In this document: piece after piece, positions 41,997 to 52,149 of the stretch | Position numbering within the stretch: the stretch's first letter is position 1 | Layout: every line of letters begins with the position of its first letter | Assembly: GCA_016786885.1 (NCBI GenBank) | Contig: JAEUVO010000082.1 | Span: 1-64,000 of the forward strand | DNA length: 64,000 nt | Origin: Chitinophagaceae bacterium | GTDB lineage: Bacteria; Bacteroidota; Bacteroidia; Chitinophagales; Chitinophagaceae | Direction of reading: 5' to 3' | Program-made: the position numbers and the translations under genes | The notes under the pieces: model-generated | The model's input: only the letters and a program-made list of their open reading frames with translations | What the model was told of the DNA's origin: nothing | Database searches by the model: none

Positions 41997-42677
41997 TCAG
42001 GATTTCCTGGCTCTCACCCATTCCATGGCTTTTTTGAACTGTTGTTCTTCTGTAAGGTTGGTATTATCCAGTTCCAGGGCATCTTTTGCTTTTTTGAGCG
42101 GACTTACTTCTCTGTTAGAATCAATGTAATCTCTCATTTCGAGATTATTCTTCACCTCTTCAATTGTCACATTTGGGTTTTTTTGAAAAAGCTCCTTAAA
42201 TCGCCTTTCCACCCTCACCGCATTATCAGCAGTCATAAATATTTTTAATTCTGCCTTAGGAAAGACGACAGTTCCAATATCACGACCATCCATTACAATT
42301 CCTTTTTTATCTCCCATTTTTTGCTGTTGTGCCACTGCAAACTCCCTTACTTCCTTAATAGCGGCCACATCACTCACCTTTTCAGCTATGATCAGATCCC
42401 GGATAACATATTCTATATTCTCCCCATTCAGGTACATCTCACTATGCTGACTGTTGGGATTAAAAACAAATTCAAGGCTGATACTTTTTAATGCCTGCTT
42501 TACTTCTTTTTTATCCTCTATATCAATATTGTTTCGCAGAAAATAAAGTGTAATAGCACGGTACATGGCACCGCTGTCAACATAGATATAGCCCAGCTCT
42601 TTTGCCAGCCTTTTGGCCAGCGTACTCTTACCGCAGCTTGACCAGCCATCTATTGTTATGATTATTTTCTTTGCCAT
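41997..42677 (-). CDS. cmk: Cytidylate kinase
   Basis: 226 aa from ATG 42677 (a GTG codon immediately upstream is also possible). Phosphorylates CMP and dCMP. P-loop IDGWSSCGKSTLAKRLAKEL, CMP-binding YVDSGAMYRAITLYFLR, then MDGRDIGTVVFPKAELKIFM and the lid region RRFKELFQ, all in order. Length is normal. It lies 70 bp downstream of clpC on the same strand, but a strong terminator separates them. Confidence 0.94.
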   Translation of the reverse strand: MAKKIIITIDGWSSCGKSTLAKRLAKELGYIYVDSGAMYRAITLYFLRNNIDIEDKKEVKQALKSISLEFVFNPNSQHSEMYLNGENIEYVIRDLIIAEKVSDVAAIKEVREFAVAQQQKMGDKKGIVMDGRDIGTVVFPKAELKIFMTADNAVRVERRFKELFQKNPNVTIEEVKNNLEMRDYIDSNREVSPLKKAKDALELDNTNLTEEQQFKKAMEWVRARKS

Positions 42678-42699
42678 CACAGAAAGAACAAAAATAAAA

Positions 42700-42726
42700 A
42701 AGGAGTACCGTAGAATGGTACTCCTT
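42700..42726 (-). terminator. Terminator downstream of clpC
   Basis: AAGGAGTACC (42700-42709) and GGTACTCCTT (42717-42726) form a perfect 10-bp stem with a 7-nt loop. On the minus strand it follows the clpC stop and ends in TTTTTTATTTTTG. Confidence 0.9.
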
Positions 42727-42747
42727 GATAACTTTATTAAAAATTAA

Positions 42748-45279
42748 TTATGCCTTTGATTTTTCCTCTGCTTTGCTCTTAAATGAAAATGAAAGTTTTG
42801 TATTCTCGGCATCCACATCAGCGATCAGTATGTCTCCTGCTTTCACATTCATATTCAGTATTTCTTCTGCCAGGGGGTCTTCCAGGTATTTCTGAATAGC
42901 TCTGTGCAATGGCCTTGCACCAAACTGTGAATCGTACCCTTTGTCTGCCAGGAACGTTTTTGCAGCTTCAGTTAATTCAAGACTAAAACCAAGGTTAGCC
43001 AATCTCTTCATTACTCCTTTCATCAGGATATCAATAATGTTGAAGATATTTTCTTTCGTCAGGCTATTGAATATTACCACATCATCAATACGGTTCAGAA
43101 ACTCAGGTGAGAAGGTTTTCTTTAAGGCCTTTTCAATCACCGCCTTGTTTGCCTCATCTTCATTTTCAACTCTTGAGGCAGTTGCGAAACCAACCCCCGC
43201 ACCAAAATCTTTCAACTGGCGAACACCAATATTTGATGTCATGATGATCAGTGTATTCTTGAAATCCACTTTTCTGCCCAATCCGTCTGTCAACTGCCCA
43301 TCATCCAATACCTGCAACAGGATATTATAAATATCAGGGTGTGCTTTTTCTATTTCATCGAGCAGGATAACACTATAAGGCTTACGGCGTACTCTTTCTG
43401 TTAATTGTCCCCCTTCTTCATAGCCTACGTAGCCGGGAGGAGCACCGATCAAACGGCTTACAGTAAATTTTTCCATGTATTCACTCATATCAATCCTGAT
43501 CAGCGAATCTTCGGAATCAAACATATGACGGGACAATGCTCTTGCTAACTCTGTCTTACCTACACCCGTAGGACCCAGGAAAATAAATGTACCAATTGGT
43601 TTTTTGGGATCTTTCAGACCAACCCTGTTACGCTGGATAGCTTTTACTACTTTCAGGATAGCCTCATCCTGGCCAATAACCATTCCTTTCATTTCTTCGG
43701 CCATCTTGCGGAGCTTATCCGTTTCTGCCTGTACCATTCTTCTTACAGGTATACCTGTCATCATGCTCACCACTTCCGCAATATCTTCTTCCCCGATCGG
43801 GAAACGCTTATGCTTGCTTTCCTCTTCCCAGATGTTCTTAGCTTTCTCGAGATCTTCCTGCAATCTTTTCTCTGTGTCACGCAATGAGGCTGCTTCTTCA
43901 AACTTCTGGCTCTTTACTACTTTATTCTTCTCGTTCTTCACATCCTCAATCTTCTTTTCCAGGTCGACAATATTCTCAGGCACATTGATATTCTTCAGGT
44001 GTACCCTTGCTCCCACTTCATCCATCACATCAATGGCCTTGTCAGGAAGTAAACGGTCAGTTACATACCTGTCACTGAGTTTCACACAGGCATCAATCGC
44101 TTCCTGGTCATAATTTACGTTGTGATACTCTTCGTACTTAGATTTGATATTGTTCAATATCTGGATAGTATCCTCCACACTTGGCGGATCAACAATCACT
44201 TTCTGAAAACGACGATCCAATGCACCATCCTTTTCAATATACATTCTGTACTCATCCAGGGTAGAAGCACCAATACATTGGAGTTCTCCTCTTGCCAGTG
44301 CCGGCTTAAAGATATTGCTTGCATCTAGCGAGCCACTTGCTCCGCCTGCACCTACTATAGTATGTAATTCATCGATGAACAAGATAACATCCCTGTTCTT
44401 CTCCAGCTCATTCATAATAGCCTTCATCCTCTCTTCAAACTGACCACGGTATTTTGTACCTGCCACCAATGCGGCAAGATCAAGTGAGATCACTCTTTTA
44501 TCAAACAATACCCTGGAAACTTTACGCTGCACAATTCTGAGTGCAAGGCCTTCCACTATGGCTGTTTTACCCACCCCCGGTTCACCAATAAGGATCGGGT
44601 TGTTCTTTTTTCGGCGGGAAAGTATCTGTGACACTCTTTCGATTTCCGACTCACGGCCAACAATGGGATCCAGGGCGCCGAGTTCAGCCATTTTTGTAAT
44701 ATCACGGCCAAAATTATCAAGCACCGGAGTTTTACTTTTGGTATTACCGGCTTGTTTGCCTCCTCCTTTGGGTTGTGAATACTTTTTCTCCTCATCAAAA
44801 TCATCGTCATTCTCATCCTGGAATTCGGCACGGGGATCGTTTGATTTTACGATGCCCAGCTCTTGCCTGAAAAGATCGTAGTCCACGTCAAACTGATTTA
44901 AGATTTGTGTAGCAATATTTTCCTTGTTCTTCAAAATAGAAAGCATCAGGTGTTCCGTTTCCACCGTTGCACTTTTCAACGCCTTTGCCTCAAGTACAGT
45001 TACCCTGATCACTTTTTCTGCCTGTTTTGTTAGCGGCAGGCTGTTGATATTAGCAATGTTCTTCCCTGTTTTATCCTTTACCGCCAGTTCAATTTCCTTT
45101 CTTAATTCATAAAGATCCACATTAAAGCTTTTAAGGATACGGACTGCAGTATTATCTCCTTCCCGGATAAGACCCAGCAAAAGATGCTCAGTACCGATAA
45201 AATCATTACCAAGTCTTAGCGCCTCTTCCCTGCTGAATGAGATTATTTCCTTAACCTGTGCTGAAAAATTATTATCCAT
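42748..45279 (-). CDS. clpC: ATP-dependent Clp protease ATP-binding subunit ClpC
   Basis: 843-aa AAA+ unfoldase that feeds ClpP. Two Clp-N repeats (about 1-145: [40 protein letters not shown]), AAA-1 with Walker [10 protein letters not shown] and [20 protein letters not shown], a UVR/middle region (about 430-480), AAA-2 with [18 protein letters not shown] and [16 protein letters not shown], and a D2-small C-terminal domain. An acidic/Lys insert (about 150-180, [20 protein letters not shown]) follows the N domain. Full length. ATG 45279 is supported by the family N-terminus. Confidence 0.96.
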   Translation of the reverse strand: MDNNFSAQVKEIISFSREEALRLGNDFIGTEHLLLGLIREGDNTAVRILKSFNVDLYELRKEIELAVKDKTGKNIANINSLPLTKQAEKVIRVTVLEAKALKSATVETEHLMLSILKNKENIATQILNQFDVDYDLFRQELGIVKSNDPRAEFQDENDDDFDEEKKYSQPKGGGKQAGNTKSKTPVLDNFGRDITKMAELGALDPIVGRESEIERVSQILSRRKKNNPILIGEPGVGKTAIVEGLALRIVQRKVSRVLFDKRVISLDLAALVAGTKYRGQFEERMKAIMNELEKNRDVILFIDELHTIVGAGGASGSLDASNIFKPALARGELQCIGASTLDEYRMYIEKDGALDRRFQKVIVDPPSVEDTIQILNNIKSKYEEYHNVNYDQEAIDACVKLSDRYVTDRLLPDKAIDVMDEVGARVHLKNINVPENIVDLEKKIEDVKNEKNKVVKSQKFEEAASLRDTEKRLQEDLEKAKNIWEEESKHKRFPIGEEDIAEVVSMMTGIPVRRMVQAETDKLRKMAEEMKGMVIGQDEAILKVVKAIQRNRVGLKDPKKPIGTFIFLGPTGVGKTELARALSRHMFDSEDSLIRIDMSEYMEKFTVSRLIGAPPGYVGYEEGGQLTERVRRKPYSVILLDEIEKAHPDIYNILLQVLDDGQLTDGLGRKVDFKNTLIIMTSNIGVRQLKDFGAGVGFATASRVENEDEANKAVIEKALKKTFSPEFLNRIDDVVIFNSLTKENIFNIIDILMKGVMKRLANLGFSLELTEAAKTFLADKGYDSQFGARPLHRAIQKYLEDPLAEEILNMNVKAGDILIADVDAENTKLSFSFKSKAEEKSKA

Positions 45280-45445
45280 TTTTAGATAATTGGTTGTGAT
45301 ACAATATTAACGAATAAATTTGGTTCCTGTTCTCCCGTACTTATAAACGGAATGTTGATAATTTAAGTTGTGGGAAAACCCCTACTTTTTATTTTGCAGC
45401 GGCACCCAAAAGGAGGACAGGAGCAATAACTAAAAGTAAGAACTT

Positions 45446-45826
45446 ATGAATGTCAAAACTGATACCAAAGAGAAATTTCATGCCATCACAGTTGCCGACC
45501 CGGTTTTGTCTGCTACTATGACAGATGAGATGGCCGAATGTTTGCTTCCTTACCTGCAAAATGACGTTAAAAACCTTGTGCTTATATTAAAAAACGTATC
45601 CGCTATCGATACAGCTGCCGCTGAGAAACTGGTATATATCCAACAGAGGTTTTACGAAAATAGTGCTTCATTTGTTATATGTGAATTACAGAAACAGGTA
45701 GAGGATTTTCTTGATCAAAATGAATTACTGGAAATGATGAATGTAACCCCTACCGAAAGTGAAGCATGGGACATTGTGCAAATGGAAGAAATCGAAAGAG
45801 AGATGATGGATGGGGAGGATTTTTAA
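45446..45826 (+). CDS. STAS-domain protein (anti-sigma antagonist-like)
   Basis: 126 aa, a single STAS-like domain: FHAITVADPVLSATMTDEMA, KNLVLILKNVSAIDTAAAEK, then LVYIQQRFYENSASFVICEL. The position usually holding a phosphorylatable Ser/Thr in anti-sigma antagonists falls at the DTAAAE segment, so Thr could be the site, but the match is loose. The acidic C-terminus (EEIEREMMDGEDF) is unusual. It lies 77 bp upstream of rnz on the same strand and may be co-transcribed. Confidence 0.72.
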   Translation: MNVKTDTKEKFHAITVADPVLSATMTDEMAECLLPYLQNDVKNLVLILKNVSAIDTAAAEKLVYIQQRFYENSASFVICELQKQVEDFLDQNELLEMMNVTPTESEAWDIVQMEEIEREMMDGEDF

Positions 45827-45903
45827 ATCGCTGCAAATGCAGCTAAAAGGTTTAGGCACTGGTCTTTTGTAGTAATCGTTCACACCAAATCACTGACCGT
45901 TTC

Positions 45904-46806
45904 ATGTTTGCAGTCACTATCCTTGGAAATAACTCTGCTGTTCCGGCATTTGACCGGCATCCTACCAGCCAGGTAATAACACTGGATGGGAATAATTACC
46001 TGGTGGATTGTGGTGAGGGCACACAAATTCAATTAATAAATTATAAGATCAGGCGGAGCAAGATCTCCCATATTTTCATCTCGCACCTCCACGGTGATCA
46101 TTATTTTGGGCTTATTGGCCTGATCAATTCGCTTAGCCTGCTCAGCCATCAGCAAGTGCTGCATGTATATGGTCCGGCACCTCTCCGTGAGATCATCGAA
46201 CTGCAACTGAAAGTGGCAGATACACAAATCTGTTACCCATTACATATACATCATATTTCTGAGGCTAAAACATTAATCGATACAGACAAGCTAACGGTAA
46301 AGTGCTTCCGCACCAATCATCGTATTGAATGTTACGGCTTCTCTTTTGAACAAAAAAAACAGCCCCGGAGCCTGCTGCCCGAAAAAGCTAAGGAATATGA
46401 GATCCCAGCAGTTTTTTACGACCGGCTTACAAAAGGTGATGATTATACAAAAAAAGATGGCAGTGTTGTAAAGAATGAATGGGTGACAGAACCCGCTGAA
46501 CCAGGAAAAAAATATGCTTTCTGCGCCGATACAAAGTATGATGAGGCTTTAATAACTCATATTGAAGGTTTCGATATGATATACCATGAAGCCACTTACC
46601 TGGATAACCTTCGGGAGAGAGCGGAACTACGCTTCCACTCCACTACCAAACAAGCAGCAATGATTGCAAAGAAAGCCGGTGTAAAGAAATTACTCATCGG
46701 CCATTTCAGCAGCAAATACGATACATTGGAGGAATTTGAAGCGGAAGCGAAAGAAGTTTTCCCTGAGACGGAACTGGCATTAGAAGGCGTAGCTTATACA
46801 ATTTGA
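45904..46806 (+). CDS. rnz: Ribonuclease Z (tRNA 3' endonuclease)
   Basis: 300 aa; processes tRNA 3' ends. The metal motif HLHGDH (61-66), LVDCGEGTQIQL, an NHRIECYGFSF His segment, KYAFCADTKYDE, the HEATYL motif and KKLLIGHFSSKY make the complete beta-lactamase/RNase Z site. Length fits the short bacterial RNase Z. Its TGA stop adjoins the stop of the convergent esterase gene to form TGATCA. Confidence 0.95.
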   Translation: MFAVTILGNNSAVPAFDRHPTSQVITLDGNNYLVDCGEGTQIQLINYKIRRSKISHIFISHLHGDHYFGLIGLINSLSLLSHQQVLHVYGPAPLREIIELQLKVADTQICYPLHIHHISEAKTLIDTDKLTVKCFRTNHRIECYGFSFEQKKQPRSLLPEKAKEYEIPAVFYDRLTKGDDYTKKDGSVVKNEWVTEPAEPGKKYAFCADTKYDEALITHIEGFDMIYHEATYLDNLRERAELRFHSTTKQAAMIAKKAGVKKLLIGHFSSKYDTLEEFEAEAKEVFPETELALEGVAYTI

Positions 46807-47952
46807 TCAATTAATTATCCATTCATAAAAGAGAGGAAACTCTTTCCTCCATGTCGGTTCGTTATGCTTTCCATCATCCCGTATTACCGTTGTCATTTTT
46901 GATTTTGAAACAGCAGCCAGCTCTTGAAAAGCCTTCAACATATCGGGCACCATACCCGGTCCTTCAAGTTTACCGCAATAGAAATATATTTTCGAATTGA
47001 CTTTTTTCCCGGCTGTCTTTACCAGATTTAGCAGGTCTTCCTTGCATATCCACACTGATGGCGAAAAAACGCCGGCCCCACCAAACACTTTTGGATACTT
47101 CAATACTGCATAGAATGAAATCAATCCTCCCATAGATGCCCCGGTTATTAAAGTGTTTTTCTTGTCCTTCAGTGTACGGTATTTTTTATCTATAAAAGGC
47201 TTTAAAGTTTTAGCAAGAAAATCAACATACTGCACTCCTTCCCCTTTGTTTCCCTTCGGCTTCTGTGGATTAAATGTAAAATCATAAGGACAATATTCAT
47301 TCATTCTTTTATTGCCGCCATTATCAATAGCCACCACAATGCATTGACTTGCCTTTGTGGAGTCAAGGTACTCATCTATGCCCCATTCGCCGGCAAAGGA
47401 AGTGGCATCATCAAATACATTCTGTCCGTCATGCAAATACATAACAGGGTAACGTTTCTTTGAAGAGGCATAATTGTCGGGCAGGTATATTAATACCCTT
47501 CTCACCCTGTTCAGTTGTGGAATATGAAATGCTGTGTCAATAATTTTTACATTCTTACTGGCTGTACTTTTTCCAGGTTTTGCGGGAATATTGTCCGCCC
47601 ATTCTTCTACCATTATCTGAATGGTAATATCACTTTCTACTTTTAGTATTCTGTTTGTAATATCCGTTCCACCTTTTTTGCATTCCACTTTATCCCATGC
47701 GCCCCGTGTAATTTTATACTCATAAGAACCATTCTCCAGTTTCAGTTGTGCCACATATTTCCCGTTGGTTTGTTTTTGCAGCTGGTATTTTGCATCGGCC
47801 GGGTTCCAGCCGTTGAATGAGCCGGCGATGTAGACAGATTGATCTCCGGTTTTTTCCGGAACGGATATCAATTCCACCCGAATAACATTTTGGGTAAAAG
47901 AAACACTGATGAAGAATAAAAAAACTATTGTAAAATGTAACCTGTTCAACAC
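46807..47952 (-). CDS. Exported esterase with N-terminal carbohydrate-binding-like (CBM48-type) domain
   Basis: 381 aa from GTG 47952, giving signal MLNRLHFTIVFLFFISVSF; the frame is open to a TTG at 47997, and TTG 47949 is a third option. An N-terminal sandwich (about 25-95: SVYIAGSFNGWNPADAKYQL; GSYEYKITRGAWDKVE) resembles CBM48/AMPK-type glycan-binding domains. The C-terminal part is a putative-esterase (PF00756-like) hydrolase with nucleophile elbow GASMGG, RYPVMYLHDGQNVFDD at the entry and a late GKHNEPTWR His. Ferri-siderophore or sugar-ester hydrolysis is possible; substrate unknown. Confidence 0.85.
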   Translation of the reverse strand: MLNRLHFTIVFLFFISVSFTQNVIRVELISVPEKTGDQSVYIAGSFNGWNPADAKYQLQKQTNGKYVAQLKLENGSYEYKITRGAWDKVECKKGGTDITNRILKVESDITIQIMVEEWADNIPAKPGKSTASKNVKIIDTAFHIPQLNRVRRVLIYLPDNYASSKKRYPVMYLHDGQNVFDDATSFAGEWGIDEYLDSTKASQCIVVAIDNGGNKRMNEYCPYDFTFNPQKPKGNKGEGVQYVDFLAKTLKPFIDKKYRTLKDKKNTLITGASMGGLISFYAVLKYPKVFGGAGVFSPSVWICKEDLLNLVKTAGKKVNSKIYFYCGKLEGPGMVPDMLKAFQELAAVSKSKMTTVIRDDGKHNEPTWRKEFPLFYEWIIN

Positions 47953-48021
47953 TAGTGTAAATGTTTGAATGTAAAAAAAGTTCGACCCATTGTTCAATTT
48001 GCAAATTCAGAAATTTCGCAA

Positions 48022-48909
48022 TTATCCAGTCGTTTTCATTAACTCCTTGATCTTCGTATGATGTTTCTCGCTCACTTTCCATACCGGCAAGCGGAAAGTG
48101 TTTTGGCACAGGCCCATTTCCGATAAATAAGCTTTAACACCACTGGGGCTTCCTTCGGCAAACATAGAAGCGATAATGTCAATGTATTTGTAATGCAGCT
48201 TTTGAGCTTCTGCAAATTTTCCTTCCAGGCAAAGGCGGACCATTTCTGCGTATTCTTCCGGATAAGCATTGGCCACTACTGAGATCAGGCCTTCTGCACC
48301 GGCAGCGATCATATGCAATGTTATCGGGTCATCACCACTGATGACCATAAATTCATCGGGCTTATTTTTAATGATCTGGTTAATTAAATCAAAATTGCCG
48401 CTGGCTTCTTTCGTGGCAAATATATTTTCGCATTCTCTCGCAATACGAAGCTGTGTTTCGGCTGTCACACTCTGGCCTGTTCTTCCGGGAACATTATACA
48501 TAATGATGGGCAACGGAGTGGCTGCATCCAGTGCTTTATAGTGCTGAAAAATTCCTTCTTGATTTGGTTTGTTATAATAAGGACTTACTGAAAGAATCGC
48601 ATCATAACCGGAAAGATCAAATTCCTTAAATCCTTTTAATACTTCATTAGTATCATTACCGCCGATACCGGCCACTAATGGCAAACGGCCGGCCACTTCC
48701 TTTTTCACAAAAGAAAAAACTTCCTGCTTTTCTTTCCCATGTACCGTAGCGCTTTCACCGGTGGTACCTAAAACAACAAGGTATTCTATCTTTCCCTTTA
48801 TCCAGAATTCAATCAGCTTGCTGAAAGCAGTCCAATCAATTTTTCCATCTGCATTAAAAGGAGTTACAATGGCAATGCCTGTACCGGTAAATTTTTTCCT
48901 CAGCGACAT
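48022..48909 (-). CDS. dapA: 4-Hydroxy-tetrahydrodipicolinate synthase
   Basis: 295 aa; condenses pyruvate and aspartate semialdehyde for lysine/diaminopimelate synthesis. TIM-barrel signatures: GTGIAIVTPFNADGKIDW, LVVLGTTGESATVHGKEKQE, PYYNKPNQEGIFQHYKALD, then IIMYNVPGRTGQSV with the catalytic Tyr and FATKEASGNFDLI with the Schiff-base Lys, and MVISGDDPITLHM. Length is normal. It lies 36 bp downstream of accA on the same strand, so the two may share a transcript. Confidence 0.96.
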   Translation of the reverse strand: MSLRKKFTGTGIAIVTPFNADGKIDWTAFSKLIEFWIKGKIEYLVVLGTTGESATVHGKEKQEVFSFVKKEVAGRLPLVAGIGGNDTNEVLKGFKEFDLSGYDAILSVSPYYNKPNQEGIFQHYKALDAATPLPIIMYNVPGRTGQSVTAETQLRIARECENIFATKEASGNFDLINQIIKNKPDEFMVISGDDPITLHMIAAGAEGLISVVANAYPEEYAEMVRLCLEGKFAEAQKLHYKYIDIIASMFAEGSPSGVKAYLSEMGLCQNTFRLPVWKVSEKHHTKIKELMKTTG

Positions 48910-48945
48910 TATATCAGAAAATTATTGTTAGGTTAGTTAAAACTA

Positions 48946-49917
48946 TCAGGCTTCCTCCCAAAATCCCATTCTGCCAAATTTCTCAATGCGGTTTTTAGTT
49001 CTTTGTTCAGCAGGTATCTGCTTCAACTCTTTAATCACCGGAACAAGATAATTCTTCAGGATCTGTGCAGCTTCATTATAATCCCAATGAGCACCCCCCG
49101 GTGGCTCAGGAATGATACCATCGATCAGGCCAAAGCCAAGCATTTTATCTGCCGTTAGGCGTAACTGCTCTGCGGCTACTTCTTTTTTATCCCAGCTGCG
49201 CCACAAGATGGATGAACAACTTTCAGGGCTGATAACCGTATACCAGGTATTTTCCATCATAAACACTTTATCACCTACACCAATGCCCAAAGCACCGCCG
49301 CTGGCTCCTTCTCCGATGATCACACAAATTACTGGTACTTTCAACCGTATCATTTCGTAAATATTCCGGGCAATCGCTTCTCCCTGCCCTCTCTCTTCCG
49401 CCTCTAAGCCGGGATATGCTCCGGGAGTATCAATCAGGGTAATGATGGGCTTATTGAATTTCTCAGCCAGTTTCATCAGTCGTAATGCTTTCCTGTAGCC
49501 CTCTGGGTTTGCCATTCCAAAATTCCTGAGCTGGCGCATTTTCGTATTAATCCCCTTTTGCTGGCCGATGATCATCACCGTTTCTCCATCAAGGGAAGCG
49601 AAACCACCAACCATAGCTTTATCATCCTTTACATTTCGGTCGCCGTAAAGCTCAATGAAATTGCTGGTCATTTTATCAATATACTTCAGGGTGTATGGCC
49701 TGTCGGGGTGCCGGCTTAATTGTACCCGTTGCCAGCTGCTGAGGTTTTGAGTGATCTCTTTTCTTTTATCAATGACACTTGCCTCAAGCTTATGGATCAC
49801 TTCGCTGTAATCCACCTTGCTTTTCTCTGCTTTTTGTTTCAGATCATCTATCTCTTCCAGAAGGTCTTTAATAGGCTTCTCAAAGTCAATAAACTGTCGG
49901 TTTCTGTCTGAAGGCAT
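48946..49917 (-). CDS. accA: Acetyl-CoA carboxylase, carboxyltransferase alpha subunit
   Basis: 323 aa. Together with AccD, transfers the carboxyl group from biotin to acetyl-CoA. Typical segments are the N-terminal helix ([20 protein letters not shown]), [69 protein letters not shown] and the C-terminal [17 protein letters not shown]. The window holds accA, accB and accC, but not accD. Length is normal. Confidence 0.96.
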   Translation of the reverse strand: MPSDRNRQFIDFEKPIKDLLEEIDDLKQKAEKSKVDYSEVIHKLEASVIDKRKEITQNLSSWQRVQLSRHPDRPYTLKYIDKMTSNFIELYGDRNVKDDKAMVGGFASLDGETVMIIGQQKGINTKMRQLRNFGMANPEGYRKALRLMKLAEKFNKPIITLIDTPGAYPGLEAEERGQGEAIARNIYEMIRLKVPVICVIIGEGASGGALGIGVGDKVFMMENTWYTVISPESCSSILWRSWDKKEVAAEQLRLTADKMLGFGLIDGIIPEPPGGAHWDYNEAAQILKNYLVPVIKELKQIPAEQRTKNRIEKFGRMGFWEEA

Positions 49918-50012
49918 AGGCTATTAATGTGGCGGCTAAATTAAGGATTAAATAATAATATGAGGCTGATGGCAAAATGCTGAATTACAGGTGGATAAAT
50001 AACAGAAAAACT

Positions 50013-50044
50013 TTTGGCCAAAAAAAATTGCAGGCCTATCTTTG
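50013..50044 (+). promoter_or_regulatory. tRNA-Asp promoter (TTTG-N20-TATCTTTG)
   Basis: TTTG (50013-50016), a 20-nt spacer and TATCTTTG (50037-50044) give the best full match to the Bacteroidota promoter in this window. It is 68 bp upstream of the tRNA, leaving a leader that contains the dispersed repeat at 50083-50111. Confidence 0.75.
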
Positions 50045-50082
50045 CCGTCCCTAAAAATGCTATGAGATTCAGAATGAAATTT

Positions 50083-50111
50083 GTCATCCTGAGGAGCGCA
50101 GCAACGAAGGA
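50083..50111. repeat. Dispersed repeat (GTCATCCTGAGGAGCG type) abutting the tRNA
   Basis: The 29-bp sequence begins GTCATCCTGAGGAGCGCAGC and ends AACGAAGGA at the base before the tRNA. It belongs to a recurrent type of intergenic repeat known from many bacterial genomes, usually ending GAAGGATC; here the GGATC is the first five bases of the tRNA. It lies between the promoter and the tRNA. Confidence 0.7.
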
Positions 50112-50185
50112 GGATCGGTAGTTCAGTTGGTTAGAATGCCGCCCTGTCACGGCGGAGGTCGCGGGTTCGAGTCCCGTCCGGTCCG
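50112..50185 (+). tRNA. tRNA-Asp (GTC)
   Basis: 74 nt. Acceptor GGATCGG pairs with CCGGTCC (one G-U). The D arm contains GTTCAGTTGGTTAGAAT. Anticodon stem CCGCC/GGCGG closes the loop CTGTCAC, giving anticodon GTC. T arm GCGGG-TTCGAGT-CCCGT. The discriminator is G; CCA is not encoded. Its own promoter and terminator flank it. A reverse-strand ORF over it is an artefact. Confidence 0.97.
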
Positions 50186-50233
50186 CAACGCGAAAAGCAG
50201 TCCCAGACTGTATTTCAAAAATCCAAACAAAAC

Positions 50234-50263
50234 TGCCCGGTGAGAGTATCACGGGCATTTTTT
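50234..50263 (+). terminator. Terminator downstream of tRNA-Asp
   Basis: TGCCCG (50234-50239) and CGGGCA (50252-50257) plus inner GTGA/TCAC pairing make a short GC-rich hairpin followed by six T residues (50258-50263). Confidence 0.85.
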
Positions 50264-50351
50264 ATTGATTAAGGTTAAGGGCTCCAGGACAATAAAAGCA
50301 TTTGTCTGGCGTCTAATAATGGTTCAAACGGATAATGGTTAAATAGTAGCT

Positions 50352-51104
50352 ATGAAAAACAGGTTCAGAGGCTTTTATCTTTTTATTTCTTCTGTTGTTA
50401 TTGGTCTTTTGCATTTACCTTTTGCATTTGCAAAATCTGCCACCGGTAGTGCCCGGTTGTTTTTCCATCCCGGGGATTCTGCGATAACGACTTCGGCTAA
50501 CTCATATTCTTTTACACCTGATCTGAAATCCGTGTATGACAGTTTGCACCTAAACCTGAAAGGCCTCAGCCAGGAAGCTTTTGATTATGCAAAAAAAGGA
50601 TTTGATAAACTGATACAAGAAGGAAGGTTGTTGAATAGTTCTATCATTTCTATTGTCGACTTTACTCAACCCAGCTATAAAAAAAGGTTATTTATAATAG
50701 ATCTGAAAAACTATAAAGTACTTTTTAACACATTAGTAGCACATGGCAGAAACACTGGCCGGGAAGTAGCTACTTCTTTTTCCAATCAGAATTCTTCATA
50801 CAAAAGTAGTCCGGGGTTTTATGTTACTAAAGAAACCTATGAGGGCAAGAATGGTTATTCTTTAAAACTGGAAGGACTGGAAAGAGGTATTAATGATAAT
50901 GCCTATGAAAGAGGCATCGTCATCCATGGTGCTGACTATGTAAATGCTGAACTGGCCAATGCGCAGGGTTATATTGGCCGTAGCCAGGGTTGTCCTGCTG
51001 TTCCCGTACAGGTAACAAGGCCAATCATTAATACCATTAAAAATGGTACCTGCGTTTTCATTTATCACCCCTCATATATTGACAGATCTTCAGTATTGAA
51101 CTGA
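50352..51104 (+). CDS. Murein L,D-transpeptidase catalytic domain family protein (YkuD_2)
   Basis: 250 aa, exported (FYLFISSVVIGLLHLPFAFA). Residues about 60-110 form a helical N-terminal part (LSQEAFDYAKKGFDKLIQEG). The catalytic region has VIHGADYV (His192) and GRSQGCPAVP (Cys214), the H-x(n)-S-x-GC order of L,D-transpeptidases, with LFIIDLKNYKVLFNTLVAHG as the entry strand. The family is a Bacteroidota/proteobacterial variant of YkuD that cross-links or modifies peptidoglycan; the exact reaction is inferred. Confidence 0.9.
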   Translation: MKNRFRGFYLFISSVVIGLLHLPFAFAKSATGSARLFFHPGDSAITTSANSYSFTPDLKSVYDSLHLNLKGLSQEAFDYAKKGFDKLIQEGRLLNSSIISIVDFTQPSYKKRLFIIDLKNYKVLFNTLVAHGRNTGREVATSFSNQNSSYKSSPGFYVTKETYEGKNGYSLKLEGLERGINDNAYERGIVIHGADYVNAELANAQGYIGRSQGCPAVPVQVTRPIINTIKNGTCVFIYHPSYIDRSSVLN

Positions 51105-51174
51105 TCGTATTTTGTTCATAACTATCAGCAGCGGCCATCAGCCAATCTTTATCTTTGCTGATTAATAAATTGTT

Positions 51175-52149
51175 ATGCTTAAGATTGGCGTTTTTGGTGT
51201 CGGGCATTTAGGAAAATTCCATCTGAATAACTGGAAGGAAATTTCCGGAGTGGAAATAGTTGGCTTTTTTGACCCGCATGATGAAACAGCAAAAGAAGTA
51301 GCTGAAAAATACCAGCTTCCCCGTTTTTTAGATGCCGATGCATTGATGGATGCCTGTGATGCAATTGATGTAGTAGCCCCTACTACCTATCATTTTGAGT
51401 GGTGTGAAAAGGCCATCAAAAAAGGAAAGCATGTATTTGTAGAAAAACCACTGGCCAATACGATGGAAGAAGCCCGACAGTTGGTAAAATTAGCCGCTGA
51501 GTCCGGTATTAAATTCCAGGTAGGGCATGTGGAAAGGTTTAACCCCGCTTTCCTTGCCATAAAAGACATGGAACTAAACCCCATGTTTATCGAAGTACAT
51601 CGTTTAGCCCAGTTCAATCCCAGGGGAACCGAAGTAAGTGTGATACTGGACCTGATGATACATGATATCGACATTATCCTGAGTATTGTAAAAAGTGATG
51701 TGAAAAGCATTTCGGCCAGTGGTGTAGGTGTAATGACAGAAACTCCGGATATCGCCAACGTTCGGATTGAATTTCATAATGGCTGTGTAGCAAACCTTAC
51801 CAGCAGCCGGATCTCAATGAAAAAGATGAGAAAGATCAGGTTGTTTCAGAAAGACTCCTATATCGGTATAGATTTCCTGAATAAAAAAACAGAGATCATC
51901 AAACTCAAAGAACCTGCCGATACAAACGTATTTGCTTTTGATATTGAAACTCCTACCGGCAAAAAAACCATTGCCATGGCCAACCCGATCGTTCCGGAAG
52001 TAAATGCCATTAAAATGGAGCTGGAAGAATTTAAAAATGCTATCCTTAATAATACAAAAACAGTTGTATCAGAAATGGACGGCCTGATGGCAATGGATGT
52101 AGCCCACCAGATACTGGAAAGGATTGGTAATAATATTATCTCCCGTTAA
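51175..52149 (+). CDS. Gfo/Idh/MocA family oxidoreductase
   Basis: 324 aa. N-terminal Rossmann motif [14 protein letters not shown], then [35 protein letters not shown] (EKP motif) and the [14 protein letters not shown] segment, with [12 protein letters not shown] supplying the active-site His/Asp. NAD(P)-dependent oxidation or reduction of a sugar or nucleotide-sugar is likely. Its TAA overlaps the ATG of the sugar transferase gene (TAATG), so the two are translationally coupled and probably work in surface glycan synthesis. Confidence 0.9.
   Translation: MLKIGVFGVGHLGKFHLNNWKEISGVEIVGFFDPHDETAKEVAEKYQLPRFLDADALMDACDAIDVVAPTTYHFEWCEKAIKKGKHVFVEKPLANTMEEARQLVKLAAESGIKFQVGHVERFNPAFLAIKDMELNPMFIEVHRLAQFNPRGTEVSVILDLMIHDIDIILSIVKSDVKSISASGVGVMTETPDIANVRIEFHNGCVANLTSSRISMKKMRKIRLFQKDSYIGIDFLNKKTEIIKLKEPADTNVFAFDIETPTGKKTIAMANPIVPEVNAIKMELEEFKNAILNNTKTVVSEMDGLMAMDVAHQILERIGNNIISR

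Noticed and set aside
49941..50258. Minus-strand ORF of 105 codons across the tRNA region
   Set aside because: It is antisense to tRNA-Asp and contains the RTGLEPATS-type translation typical of spurious ORFs over tRNA genes.
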